A stretch of 64,000 bases of DNA from Gigaspora rosea. Lineage: Eukaryota > Glomeromycota > Glomeromycetes > Diversisporales > Gigasporaceae. The translations under genes and the position numbers were made by a program. The stretch is taken from assembly GCA_003550325.1 (NCBI GenBank), contig QKWP01000046.1, forward strand, positions 24,170 to 88,169, given 5' to 3'. Below, piece after piece: positions 12,041 to 22,955 of the stretch (within the stretch, counting starts at the first letter, position 1; each line of letters starts with the position of its first letter). The notes beneath the pieces are model-generated. The model did not search any database and was not told the origin of the DNA. It was given only the letters and a program-made list of their open reading frames with translations.

Positions 12041-13819
12041 GTTATGAGGATTCGTTTGATCACTTCTTTATTTGGATATTTGTGAATGTATAACCTATAG
12101 TAATATTATAATAATAAATTACCAATTTATTTTAACAAGCGAATACACAGTGTAATCACAAATTATTATAGAAAATATTTATTAGCGCAATAAAAATTTG
12201 TAGCTAAAATTTAGTCGATTGATTTGCCAAAAATTTTACCGACTCTAGTCTGACCCGATAAACAGGGAACTTTTCCTGCTAAGGAATTTGTAAACATTTT
12301 CCGAAACCAAATATTTCTGCACTTCCATGAATGTTTTGTCGTACATATTTCTTCTTTTATTTTTTATGACCATAAATTTGTCTAATTAAGTTATTAAGTC
12401 TAAAAGATGGGCAAAGTTATACTAAATATTATTACTTATTATAATATTTCTAATTATTTCTTCTAATATTTAAAGTAATAATAATACTAATAATAAGTAA
12501 ATAATTATGGTGTATTCAAAGTTCACTCTGATCAGCAAAAATTGTTGAGTTTAAAATTTACTTTCCAGATTTAAAACAACAATTAGCGTTAGTACTAAAA
12601 TATAAATGTTAAGTACTAGGGATATAAAATTACAGTAATTTTACTTAATTGTACGTAATTTTAGTAAACTGAAATTTCATGTAATTGTAATTTTGAACAC
12701 ATGACATTTAGTTACAATTCGGATCATACATTCAAATCAAATGATGCATTAATGCTGGCTGAACATTTATAAATTTGGTACTTTATATATTACGTGATGA
12801 AAATTACATGAAAAATTGTAATTATGTAACACAACTCTAAATTGTCCTGAACATAACGGAGAACTTATTGGGGGGTAAAGGACCAGTGTCGAGTTCGTTT
12901 ACGTCATCTGTTTATTCTGACACATAAACGTATTTTAGTACGTAGCTCTTGATTTTTTATATAAAATTTTGCGTAGATCTAAAAAGATTATAGTAAAAAA
13001 AAGAAAAAAATTTTTAGATCCCGTATAATCTTTTGTAAAGTTAAAAATCGAATATGGTCTGAATAGCTTGTAGAGACAATATTTTGTAGCATCCGTATGT
13101 ACGTACGTCGTACGTAAAGTATGACAAAAATCTAGAGCATGCAAACAAAACCACGGGTCGGCCTGCATGTGTAATCATTACGTAATTTTGGCTTAAAGTT
13201 TTTGGGTGAATTAGGCCTGCTTAATAATAAAATTAGACAAACGTTTACTTTTGATTTGCCAAATTACTTTTACTATTTGATTACCTAATACAGTCGCCTT
13301 CCTCTATAATTACCTCTTAAATAATCACTAATTCGATATAATCACAATTTTTTATTTCTTATAAAATCCTTGTGTAGTCACAATTCAATTAACATTTTTA
13401 ATTTAATTGCTGATCCGGATAAGATCGGCATAAAATATATAAAATCTTAGGGATAAGTATATTAGTGATTTATAATATATGTTGTTACGGGGGAAATGGA
13501 CAATATTTTATATACGATTCAAATGATGACAAGAAGGCAGTTCGCCAGAGGGTGACTTGATGATTTAACAAGATTTAGTATAAAAGTGACTTATGTATTA
13601 ATACTAGACTGAGTTTAATATATATTTTATTGACTTTAACTGTAGATAATCCGAAGATTGTCCTTAGGAAGAGCGAAGCAACTTCTTTTTATACTTTCTG
13701 ACTATTATAGAAACTACGAAGCTTTAATAAACTAAAACCATACGTTATTTTACCTCACTCGACTTTAACATGCCATGTGTATCAGGCGATATATGGCATG
13801 ATATAACTAAATCACCCAA
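12041..13819. other. Non-coding flank shared by units A and B
   Basis: Aligns with 32155-34137 in unit B. Unit B carries an extra hAT-like element at 32235. Short open frames such as the one at 12935-13168 have no conserved start or length between the copies and resemble no family I know. A TACGTACGTCGTACGTA palindromic run lies near 13098. I see no gene. Confidence 0.6.
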
Positions 13820-13825
13820 CCTACG

Positions 13826-14165
13826 TAGTTCCAAAAAAATTTCCGGTCATGTGACTTTTGTGGCGCAAACCAATTGAATTTTAGGATCAGGTATAACGTA
13901 AAAATCGCGCTTTTTATGATTTTTCATAAAAATCACTAATAATTCTGAATGAAATCGTCTATTGCGCATTAACAAAAAAATTCCTTGCAAATTTTGGTAT
14001 TAGTAGCGCTCTAACCAAGCGTCTAACTCAAACCCTAACCACTCGATTTATTACTTTAATTCTTTCGCTTTATTCGATTTTTGACTTTTCACATTACACC
14101 TAATCTCAAAATTTGATTGGTTTGTGCCACAAAAAGTCACATGACCGAAAATTTTTTGTGGGTGA
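13826..14165. mobile_element. TIR element present in both units (copy A, left end eroded)
   Basis: Inverted ends share CGGTCATGTGACTTTT, GTGGCGCAAACCAAT and then a GATCAGGTRTAACGT block, compared with the complemented right end near 14075-14165. It has a counterpart at 34138-34504, so it was there before the duplication. The loop carries AACCCTAACC. Non-coding. Confidence 0.75.
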
Positions 14166-14462
14166 GCTACTATCGTCTAACAACACAGTAAGGCTAAGCC
14201 TCATTCATTGAGATTATGTAAGGCCGGATGTTACATATAATGTGGCATAGTATTATTTTATGATCGACGTTATTTAATGCCCGTGACAATGCACAACCTG
14301 GTTCTTAAAGATTACAAAAATGACAAAACTCTCTGTTACATTAATAGAAAATGGAATATTAGACAAAATCTTCATTATGGCCATATTCACATTACTGGTG
14401 GTGACTTTCTAATATAAGCAAAAAAAATACTTTCCTATCTGAATTGGTCAAAAAATAAAATA

Positions 14463-15251
14463 CAGTGGCCTACCATATTATTGTGGACACTTTTCAAAAA
14501 TTTATACAGAGCTAAATATATAAGGTATCAAGCTAAAATTAAATTATATATTCTTTAAATATATACCTTTTAATTTATGCTACAGTTTTTAAAATAATTA
14601 AGTTTAAGTAAATTTTTAAATTTTTGCATTTGACCGGTTTTCTAAATTTTAATATAGTTTTCATAATAAACAGAATTACTAAATATAGTAATAGATAAAC
14701 TTAAATTTTTTATTAATAAACTAGCAATTATTTTTAAATAAATTTAGTTAGTATAACAAAATGCACATATCTTTAAAATTTTATAATTTTTTAAAAAAAT
14801 TTAGTTAATTACTATATATAGTAATAAAATTACTATATTTGGTAATTGATATAATTTTGAATTAAAAATTGCATTTTTATATTTAGAAATAATAACTACC
14901 TTAAATTTTTATAAAATTTTAAAAATTTTTGGGATTATATGTAATTTGCTATGCTGAATAATTTTTGCTTATTTTTGAAGTTCAATTAGCTTAATAAAAA
15001 ATTAATTTTTACTATGCAGTTATTTTTTAATTAATTTTGTACAATAATAAAAACCGGTCAATCTTAAAAATCTAAAATTTTACTTAAATTTAATTATTTT
15101 AAAAACTGTAGCATATAATTTTTTAAACTTTTTTTTATTTAAAAGGTATAGATTTAAAGAATATATAATTTAATTTTTTAGCTTAATATCTTATATATTT
15201 AGCTCTGTATAAATTTTTAAAAAGTGTCCACAATAATATAGTAGACTAGTG
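14463..15251. mobile_element. Tc1/mariner-like TIR element, unit A only
   Basis: 789 bp with TIRs exceeding 100 bp. The left end is CAGTGGCCTACCATATTATT and the complemented right end is CACTAGTCTACTATATTATT; both continue GTGGACACTTTT. It is flanked by TA (14461-14462, 15252-15253). Unit B has the empty site AAAATAATTTTG near 34803, confirming the TA duplication. No coding. It shares its ends with the larger element at 54141-56716. Confidence 0.92.
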
Positions 15252-16068
15252 TAATTTTGAATTTTTTATGATAGTTGTTATTAACTATGTATGTAGTGTG
15301 AATAAAATAAGTTTTATACATGTTTCAACAATAGAGGATAGTTTTGTACACTTAAAGTTTATAAAAGATCTAAAATTAAAGCCAGATTAATGGCTCATCA
15401 CTAAATAAAGTGTGGCAAAAATAGAATATTTGAAAATATACTTGTATTCAACTTTTTGGACTTGAAATTTCTGATGTGCAAATCATTAATTTGTTAGCAT
15501 CATGTTCCTACTTGCTTACTATAGAATTATATAATTATATTCTTATGAGGTCTCTTTTTGATTATTAGTTAAAGTGAAAACCACTTGCAGATATAAATAG
15601 GCATAGCTTGTTTCCAAATTGGCATGAAAGTCAAATTAATATTGTTGAGCTTTATTCAAGCCTTGAAATTATTTATCTGCTGATTTACTAATTTAGTAAT
15701 TATAAAATAGAGTGCTTAGTTGCAATACTTTGTGCAAGTAGTTGCTATAATGTTACTCCATGAACACTTGAAGAATCAAAGGTAATAATTCAAAATTTTT
15801 ATTATAATGTAATATTATCTATAAATAAAAAATATGTGTCATAAAAATATTAGGCAACATATTAACAATTATGTAGTTTAGAATTTTAAATAGCACACCA
15901 AGCTATATCCCTAATAAAGCTCATATTTTTGCAATATTTTAATCAAGCACTAGTAATAACAGAAAACATAAGAAATAGAAAAAGGCAAATTCTATCTATA
16001 ATTTAATAATTTTAGTTATTTAAACTAAAAGTGAATTTGGGCATAAGTATTAATTTTAATAACTTTAG
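15252..16068. other. Non-coding flank, unit A (matches 34805-35640)
   Basis: Tracks unit B closely, with small indels. A 65-codon open frame in B (34822-35019) is interrupted by a stop and a 1-base change in A, so no shared protein is supported. Nothing else recognised. Confidence 0.6.
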
Positions 16069-16259
16069 TTAGGCCACTCCAATTTAATTTTTTGTTTAAC
16101 ATTACAAGTTCAAAATTTTTTAGAGAGGGGGGGACTTAAACAACAAATGATTAGGTCCGGTTTGGGTCCGGCCAGGATCGGAATAGGACTGGCTCAGGTC
16201 CAGTCCAGGATCAGACCAGACTCAGACTCTAAATTTTATACAGACTGGTCTGAGTCTGA

Positions 16260-17645
16260 ATATACTTATATTTATTTTTTGGTGCTGACAAGTTTACTTA
16301 GTGCATGAAGTTAGAATTAATTAGTAAAATTTTATGAATCATAAGATTTTATAGAATTTTATTAATAAAATTTTATAAAATCTTATAATACACAAACTTT
16401 TATTAATTAATTCTACCTTTATGCACTAAGTAAACATATTCAGCTCCTAAAAATGCATCAAATCAGCAGAGTTATTTTTATTTTACTTAAAATTTTGAGA
16501 ATAGATGCATGATTTTAGATTTTTGATCAAAAAAGTCAAATTTAAGCATCTTTTCTCCAAATTTCAAGTAAATAAAAACAATTCTGCTGATTTAATGTAT
16601 TTTTAGACTCTGAACAAGTTTACCTGGTGAAATAAGTTAGAATTAATTAGTAAAATTTTATGAATCATAAGATTTTATAGAATTTTATTAATAAAATTTT
16701 ATAAAATCTTATAATACACAAATTTTTATTAATTAATTCTAACTTTATGCACTAAGTAAACATGTTCAGCACCTAAAAATACATCAAATCGGCAGGGTTA
16801 GTTTTATTTTACTTGAAATTTGGATAATAGATGCATAATTTTGGATTTTTGATCAAAAAAGCAAAATTTAAGCATCTTTTCTCCAAATTTCAAGTAAAAT
16901 AAAAACAACACTGCCGATTTAATGTATTTTTAGGCTCTGAACAAGTTTACCTAGTGAAATAAGTTAGAATTAATTAGTAAAATTTTGTGAATCATAAGAT
17001 TTTATAGAATTTTATTAATAAAATTCTATAAAATCTTATGATTCATAAAATTTTACTAATTAATTCTAACTTAATTCACTAAGTAAACTTGTTCAGAGCC
17101 TAAAAATACATTAAATTGGCAGTCTTGTTTTTATTTTACTTGAAATTTGGAGAAAAGATGCTTAAATTTGACTTTTTTGATCAAAAATCCAAAATTATGC
17201 ATCTATTCTCCAAATTTCAAGTAAAATAAAAATAACCCTGCCGATTTGATGTATTTTTAGGTGCTGTACATGTTTACTTAGTGCATAAAGTTAGAATTAA
17301 TTAATAAAAATTTGTGTATTATAAGATTTTATAAAATTTTATTAATAAAATTCTATAAAATCTTATGATTCATAAAATTTTACTAATTAATTCTAACTTA
17401 ATTCACTAAGTAAACTTGTTCAGAGCCTAAAAATACATTAAATTGGCAGTCTTGTTTTTATTTTACTTGAAATTTGGAGAAAAGATGCTTAAATTTGACT
17501 TTTTTGATCAAAAATCCAAAATTATGCATCTATTCTCCAAATTTCAAGTAAAATAAAAGCAATACTGCCGATTTAATGTATTTTTAGGCTCCGAACAAGT
17601 TTACCTAGTGAAATAAGTTAGAATTAATTAATAATAATTTGTGTA
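16260..17645. repeat. Array of alternating palindromes
   Basis: Two palindromes alternate. P1, about 140 bp, is centred on TTTTATTAATAAAATT and flanked by AAGTTAGAATTAATTAGT and its complement. P2, about 150 bp, is centred on TTTTTGATCAAAAA and flanked by CTCCAAATTTCAAGTAAAAT and its complement. P1 units centre near 16370, 16690, 17020 and 17345; P2 units near 16530, 16855, 17180 and 17510. The array resumes at 19664-20065. Related single units occur at 23015-23130, 58140-58250 and 60275-60760. Confidence 0.88.
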
Positions 17646-17654
17646 TTATGTAAT

Positions 17655-17792
17655 AGATATTTAATGGATTGCCATAGATATCATGCATAATCACGGGGCG
17701 GTCATTTATCATGCGTCGGTGCGGCGCAGCCGCACTGACGCATGATGACCGCCTCGTGATGACGCATGATATCGAGGCTGACATAAATATCT
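17655..17792. repeat. CpG-rich 138-bp hairpin
   Basis: A near-perfect inverted repeat. The arms begin AGATATTTA and close on a GC-rich core (CATGCGTCGGTGCGGC opposite its complement) centred near 17724, with ATCACGGGGCGGTCAT and GATATCATGC blocks on both arms. Its composition stands out sharply from the AT-rich surroundings. It lies 73 bp upstream of the recombinase start codon. It may be a terminal structure of the Crypton, a promoter-linked element or a separate insertion. Confidence 0.85.
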
Positions 17793-17830
17793 GTTTTATC
17801 CCCTGGATCCTAACGTCCGTGATTTTCCCA
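17793..17830. repeat. Subterminal inverted repeat of the Crypton segment (5' arm)
   Basis: TTTTATCCCCTGGATCCTAA and then CGTCCGTGAT at 17794-17825 recur, inverted and with small gaps, at 19631-19663 as ATCACGGACG, ATTAGGA and GGGATAAAA. They bracket the recombinase frame. This may mark the recombination ends of the element, or a palindromic regulatory site. Confidence 0.6.
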
Positions 17831-17865
17831 CTGATATTTTCTCTTTTGACTTTTCTTTCTTAAAA

Positions 17866-19191
17866 ATGCCAAACCGACGTCAAAAAATGGAAGACTTTCA
17901 TAACACAGTAGTTCCTATTTTTACTAGTGCACGCACTTATACTCCCGAAAGTATTTCTGAAGAAAGTACAAGCTCTGTGTTAAATTTTGATACCAGTACA
18001 CCAAGGTCTGAAATAGAACAAAAACTGGATTTTTACAGGAAAAAAGCTGCAGTTTACAATACGGAAAAGTCTACACAAAACTGGATGAAGAAGTTTGAAG
18101 AATTTCATAATCAATATAATTATGTTACACCACTTGAATCAATCAAAGATCCTCATCTTATTGAGCAACAATTATGTGAATATATTGCGCAAATGACTAA
18201 GAAAGATGGTAACGAATATAAGGCCACAACTATTAAGCAAGCTATTGATGGAATTAATAGATAAATTAGTAAAAATGGAGCAATTCGTGGTTTTAACTTG
18301 CATGACAAATATCAATTTACAAATTTGCATGATATTTTAAATGGTAAAATGAAAGATTTACAAGAGAAAGAGTTGGGTGAAAAGGAAGGATCGATGGCAT
18401 TAACAGCTCAACAAGTAAAAGAAATTCTAGATGATGAATTCTTGGATCCTAAAACACCTCAAGGTTTATTGTATAGAGTTTTTTTCCGTATCGCGACTAT
18501 TTTTGCATGCAGAGGTGGAGAGCATTATACACTCCAAATCAATCAATTTCAGATTCAATCTGATGGCAGCATTTTATTTTACTGATACCATAGTAAGAAT
18601 AATCAGCAAGGAATTCAAGGAGGTGATGCACATCAAATTCACTTACCACCTGATCCACCTGGTACTTTTGGTCCCATTAGTGATTTTATAAAATATATTT
18701 CCAAACGTCCTTCTGATGCTCCTAGCAAATTTTATTTACATCCAAACTTGAATTGGCGAGATACTGGTAGTTGGTATTCTAAAAATTATTGTGGCATAAA
18801 CAGGGTTGGAAATTTTATGAAAGATATTGGGCAAAAAATTAAAGTTAAGCTTCCTGAAGGAATTTTAATAAACCATACTGGTAGAAAAACTGTGGCTCAA
18901 ATTCTTCAAGATGCTGATGTACCAGAAGATGCAATTATGAACTTTACAGGTCATAAAAGTGTACAAGGAGTACATGTATATAAGAGCGTTAATGAACATC
19001 AACAAATTAATACAATAAAAACTTTGATCGGTACTATTGAACCATCTAATATTGAGCCATTAAGAAATCCAAACAAGATAAATCAAGTTTCTTCCACTAT
19101 ACCTGAAATTACAGGATTACATGTTAATAGTAATACCAATACTGTCGCTCAAGATATAAATATGGTTCAAGGAGAATTTCAAAATCAATGA
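17866..19191 (+). pseudogene. Crypton-like tyrosine recombinase (DUF3504-type), two in-frame stops
   Basis: A single reading frame of 442 codons including the terminator, interrupted only by TAA at 18262-18264 and TGA at 18583-18585. No frameshift is needed. The C-terminal catalytic set of tyrosine recombinases can be read: Arg216 in ACRGGEH, His337 and Arg340 in HTGRKT, His363 in TGHKS and the presumed nucleophile Tyr372 in HVYKS. Family knowledge: such enzymes cut and rejoin DNA through a 3'-phosphotyrosine and move Cryptons without a DDE transposase. The N-terminal ~130 residues look like a SAM-like DNA-binding arm. Start: ATG at 17866, directly after a pyrimidine-rich TTCTTTCTT leader. 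It is nested inside the palindrome array of the Harbinger-type element. As read it would give a 132-residue stub unless the stops are bypassed. Confidence 0.85.
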
Positions 19192-19663
19192 TCTATTTTT
19201 AATAATTGCCATTTCACGAATATTACATTTCATTTTTAATAAGCATTATATTTTATTACAATATTGATAATAATTTTTTTTTTATACATATTATTCATTT
19301 AAAATAATTATGTGAAAAATTTCTTAGGTAGAATTATAATTCAAAATTAGCAATAAGAATTTGTAAAGGACTAATTCTATCAATTATTAATAGCACAATA
19401 TCGAAATTATAAAAGGCAATTATAGTGTAGCATTTTATATTGTTTAAAGAAGTACAATAAATAAAATTTGCTTTTATATAATTAAAATGTTGATTCCGTA
19501 TAAGACAATTTTAAAGATAAACATTTTATTAAAAATTCACGGGAGCTGCATAATATGATGAGGGGCCGTTGAATAATTTTTGATATTTTCACGGATAATC
19601 AGTTGCATGAAAATATTAGTGTTTAGTATCACGGACGACCATTAGGAGACATGGGATAAAAGA
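19192..19663. other. 3' flank of the recombinase within the Crypton segment
   Basis: AT-rich and non-coding, ending in the inverted repeat arm ATCACGGACG...GGGATAAAA. Immediately after it the interrupted palindrome P1 resumes (AAGATTTTATAACATTTTA). The left break of the same palindrome is at GTGTATTAT (17641-17649), so the segment 17650-19663 was inserted into a P1 unit. No unambiguous target duplication is visible, as expected for tyrosine-recombinase elements. Confidence 0.6.
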
Positions 19664-20266
19664 TTTTATAACATTTTATTAATAAAATTCTATAAAATCT
19701 CATGATTCATAAAATTTTACTAATTAATTCTAACTTAATTCACTAAGTAAACTTGTTCAGAGCCTAAAAATACATTAAATCGGCAATCTTGGTTTTATTT
19801 TACTTGAAATTTGGAGAAAAGATGCTTAAATTTGACTTTTTTGATCAAAAATCCAAAATTATGCATCTATTATCCAAATTTCAAGTAAAATAAAACCAAC
19901 CCTGCCGATTTGATGTATTTTTAGGTGCTGTACATGTTGACTTAATGCATAAAGCTAGAATTAATTAATAAAAATTTGTGTATAATAAGATTTTATAAAA
20001 TTTTATTAATAAAATTCTATAAAATCTTATAATTCATAAAATTTTACTGATTAATTCTAACTAACTTATATAATGTTCCTAGGTTTAGCATGACTGTATC
20101 ATGCAGCTACTCTAATTTGGTGATCTTTCTGTATGGGTTTTTTTTAGTAATGTGAAAGTGAAATTTGAATCTAAAAGTTATATATATGTTGTTTAACTCC
20201 CCCATAATTTGCTCAATCTAGAGGGGGGGGTTATGTTAAACATAGATTTAAATTAGAGCGGCCTTA

Positions 20267-20903
20267 TTTAAAAATAAAAGCAAATTTGGATATAAGCATT
20301 AATTTATAATTATTTATGTCAAAATTTTATAAATTTGAATAATAATTCTATAGTTTTAAATTAATATTAATAGGTTAAACACTATACAAATTCAGAGTTG
20401 CAAAAACATGCAAAAATATTTGAATATTGTGCTTTAACTTTGACAAAACTAGTTATTCATTGCACAAAATTAATAACAGAGCAATTAAATCAATTTGAAT
20501 TTATTTATAACTAAAGAAAATATTAATATATTATCATATAAAACAGATAAATCAATGGGCTTATCTGTATTATACCTTCAGAATTACAAAAAAGCTTTAT
20601 GGATAAATTTTATAAAGAATATTCCAATGCATGCAATTTCAACCTTTATGGCTCAATTAAAAGATAAAAGATTTGTATATAAATAAATCTTAAAGGTTTT
20701 GTACTGCAAGTAATAAGTTAAGTTATAAAGTTTTTGAAGAACTCAAGTTATTTATTAATACTAAAATTAAGAATATTGAACTTAGAAAATATTGTTATAG
20801 TGCTATAGCACTGTAGTGCTACTCTATATGTAATAAATAAAATTGGTATAACAAGTAAATCAAAACAATTTTAACAAACAAAATAAGAGTAAAGATAATA
20901 AGT
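20267..20903. other. Non-coding part of unit A (matches 35640-37130)
   Basis: Aligned with unit B apart from the 841-bp element inserted there. A 63-codon open frame at 20495-20686 is broken in B and resembles no known protein. A short self-complementary block, GTGCTATAGCACTGTAGTGC, lies near 20800. Confidence 0.55.
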
Positions 20904-21449
20904 GTCAGGGGTGATGCTGAAATCCAAGTGATCTATATATCATTAGATCTCCTACAATTTCTGAAAAATCGTGTAAACAATCAATCACCTACATAATCAA
21001 AACAATCTGAACGCAATAACCGGTTGGTATACCTATATGCTGCATAAATCGCATTCTTGATACCTATATATAGAAAACCTTCTAACTGTACCAAAAAGGT
21101 GACCCTAACTCTAACCCTAATCACAAAGCAAAAAGTGTCTATAAAACCACTAACAAAAAAATTTTTAGTTAAATCTAGTATATTTCGTAGTTAGGGTTAG
21201 GGTTGGGTTAGGGTCGCCTTTTTGATACAGTTAGAAGGTCTTTTTATATAAATATCAAGAATGCGATTTATGCAACATATAGGCATTTATGGAATTAACC
21301 TGACCAGCTATACTGTATATAGCATTTGATTGTTTTGATTATGTAGTATAGATCAATTGTTTACACAATTTTCAGAAATTTTAGGAAATCTATTGCATAC
21401 AGAGATCACGTAGATTTCAGTATCATCCAATTTTAGTATCATCCCCGAC
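20904..21449. mobile_element. TIR element, unit A only
   Basis: 546 bp. Ends are GTCAGGGGTGATGCTGAAAT and, complemented, GTCGGGGATGATACTAAAAT. Long inner arms share GAAATCYA, GTGATCT and GTGTAAACAAT blocks. AATAAGT flanks both sides (20897-20903 and 21450-21456), and unit B carries a single AATAAGT near 37131, so the TSD is 7 bp (5 bp if the TIR is extended by one base). The centre carries short telomere-like strings (AACCCTAA, GGGTTAGGGTTGGG). Non-coding. Confidence 0.85.
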
Positions 21450-21722
21450 AATAAGTTAAGTTAAATAGTTCATAGTAAAATTTAGCAAGAAATTTTTTTT
21501 TATTAAAGCCCAAAAATAGTTTTTAAACAAAATTTAAAGATATAATCAATTTTTTAAAAAATTCTTTATTTTTGTTACATAAACCTGTTATATTTAATCT
21601 TAAATTTTAATTAGTTAAAATGCCCTAGCACTACAATACTGTAGCACTATAAATTAAATCTTTTGAACTTAAGATAGAATTTATATTTTAATTTTTTTCT
21701 TATTGGATATTTATATTTAATA

Positions 21723-22063
21723 CAGTCAAGCCTCTATAAATGCAATTTGTAGAGACAAGCCTACAATATGCATTTAGTGAGATTTGCATTTAGAGAGAGC
21801 CAATTAAATTGCAGCATTAAAAATTAGATTATTATGTTTGTATAACTTCTACTAAAAACTGTATAACCCATCTTAAATACTAAAATTTGAATGGCTATGT
21901 GTATTTAGGAAGGTTAATGTGCTATAAAATGTTATTCAAAGAACATGTATTTACAGAATATAGAACGTGCATTTAGCACTAATAACATCTTACAGAAAAG
22001 AAAAAAATATGCATTTAGGGAGATATTGCATTTATAAAGGTTGCATTCATAGAGGTTTGACTG
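21723..22063. mobile_element. Tc1/mariner-like MITE, unit A only
   Basis: 341 bp. The left end is CAGTCAAGCCTCTATAAATG and the complemented right end is CAGTCAAACCTCTATGAATG. TA flanks at 21721-21722 and 22064-22065. Unit B has the empty site TTAATATTATATAA near 37405, so the TSD is TA. Copies of GCATTTAG-type motifs sit in both arms. Non-coding. Confidence 0.9.
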
Positions 22064-22323
22064 TATTATATAAAAAAAGAAGCTGCAATTTTCACTATAA
22101 CGATTTACTATTATCAGCAAATTTTTATAATAAAAATAGGCTTGTATATTGTAATGGCTTGTTTATTTTTTTTGATAACCTAAAAACAAATATAGATAAT
22201 AAGTTTTATGAATTTTAATTGGATATCAAAATAAATAATTTATTTTAAAGTTTATTATGCACAACTAAATGTTGAACTTGCTCAAATTGATATAGATAAA
22301 ACTTTGTTTTTGTAGAATATAAA

Positions 22324-22590
22324 TTGAAATTCTTCTACATAATGCACAAAAAAAATCTAAGATTTTTGAAAAGTGCAAATAGACTAACCAAAAATACAGA
22401 AACAATTAAACTTGGTATTCAAGTATTTGATTATTTGAGTGGTATTACCAAACAAAATACTTTGTTAACTGCATTCTTAATTCATGCTGTACTCAAAACT
22501 CTAAATTGGAAGCTAAAAAATATTAATATTATTACAGACAACAGTTTATACTACTATAATTCTGAGCCAATAATAATATTAAAAAAATAG
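22324..22590 (+). other. Unrecognised 88-codon open frame, broken in unit B
   Basis: The frame starts MKFFYIMHKKNLRFLKSAN and is lysine- and asparagine-rich; I recognise no family. The homologous stretch in unit B (about 37687-37930) has frame-changing indels and stops. It may be a relic of an older transposon protein within the repeat unit, or chance. Not called as a gene. Confidence 0.25.
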
Positions 22591-22955
22591 AAAGAATAGA
22601 ATAGTATTTCTGTTTAAAATAGCTATTCCTTGAGACTAATAAATCTAAAACATTAGTAAATTCTTATTATATACAAATTCATAAAATAATAGTAATAATA
22701 GTAGTAATAATAAAATAAAAAAAATTGAAGATATGAGATTCATATCATTTTCTGATTACTATACTTCACAATTTTACTAATATGTAAATTAATATTTTAT
22801 GTTTTATTAGTAACTATTAATTTTTTAATGGCAGAATTGTCATGTAAATAAAATGATTGTTGAAAAATTTTGAGTAAAATTATTGTTTTAAGTTTTATAT
22901 AAAGTTTTTTAGATGAACTTTACTAAAAAGTGCACTATGCACTTTGTACCTCATA

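Larger units (their letters stand above)
16072..20263. mobile_element. PIF/Harbinger-type TIR element carrying a palindrome array and a nested Crypton
   Basis: The left end reads GGCCACTCCAATTTAA and the complemented right end reads GGCCGCTCTAATTTAA. Both are followed by a GTTTAACAT block and then, subterminally, a G-run and KTTAAACAACA. It is flanked by TTA at 16069-16071 and 20264-20266. Unit B has the uninterrupted site AGTTATTTAAAA near 35622, so the TSD is exactly TTA, the usual Harbinger size and motif. It encodes no DDE transposase or Myb-like partner, so it is non-autonomous. The interior is an array of palindromes (16260-17645 and 19664-20065) split by the recombinase-bearing segment 17650-19663. 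Confidence 0.88.

Noticed and set aside
21100-21225. Interstitial telomere from a chromosome fusion
   Set aside because: Only one to three units, in the loop of a TIR element with a target duplication, so it travels with the element.
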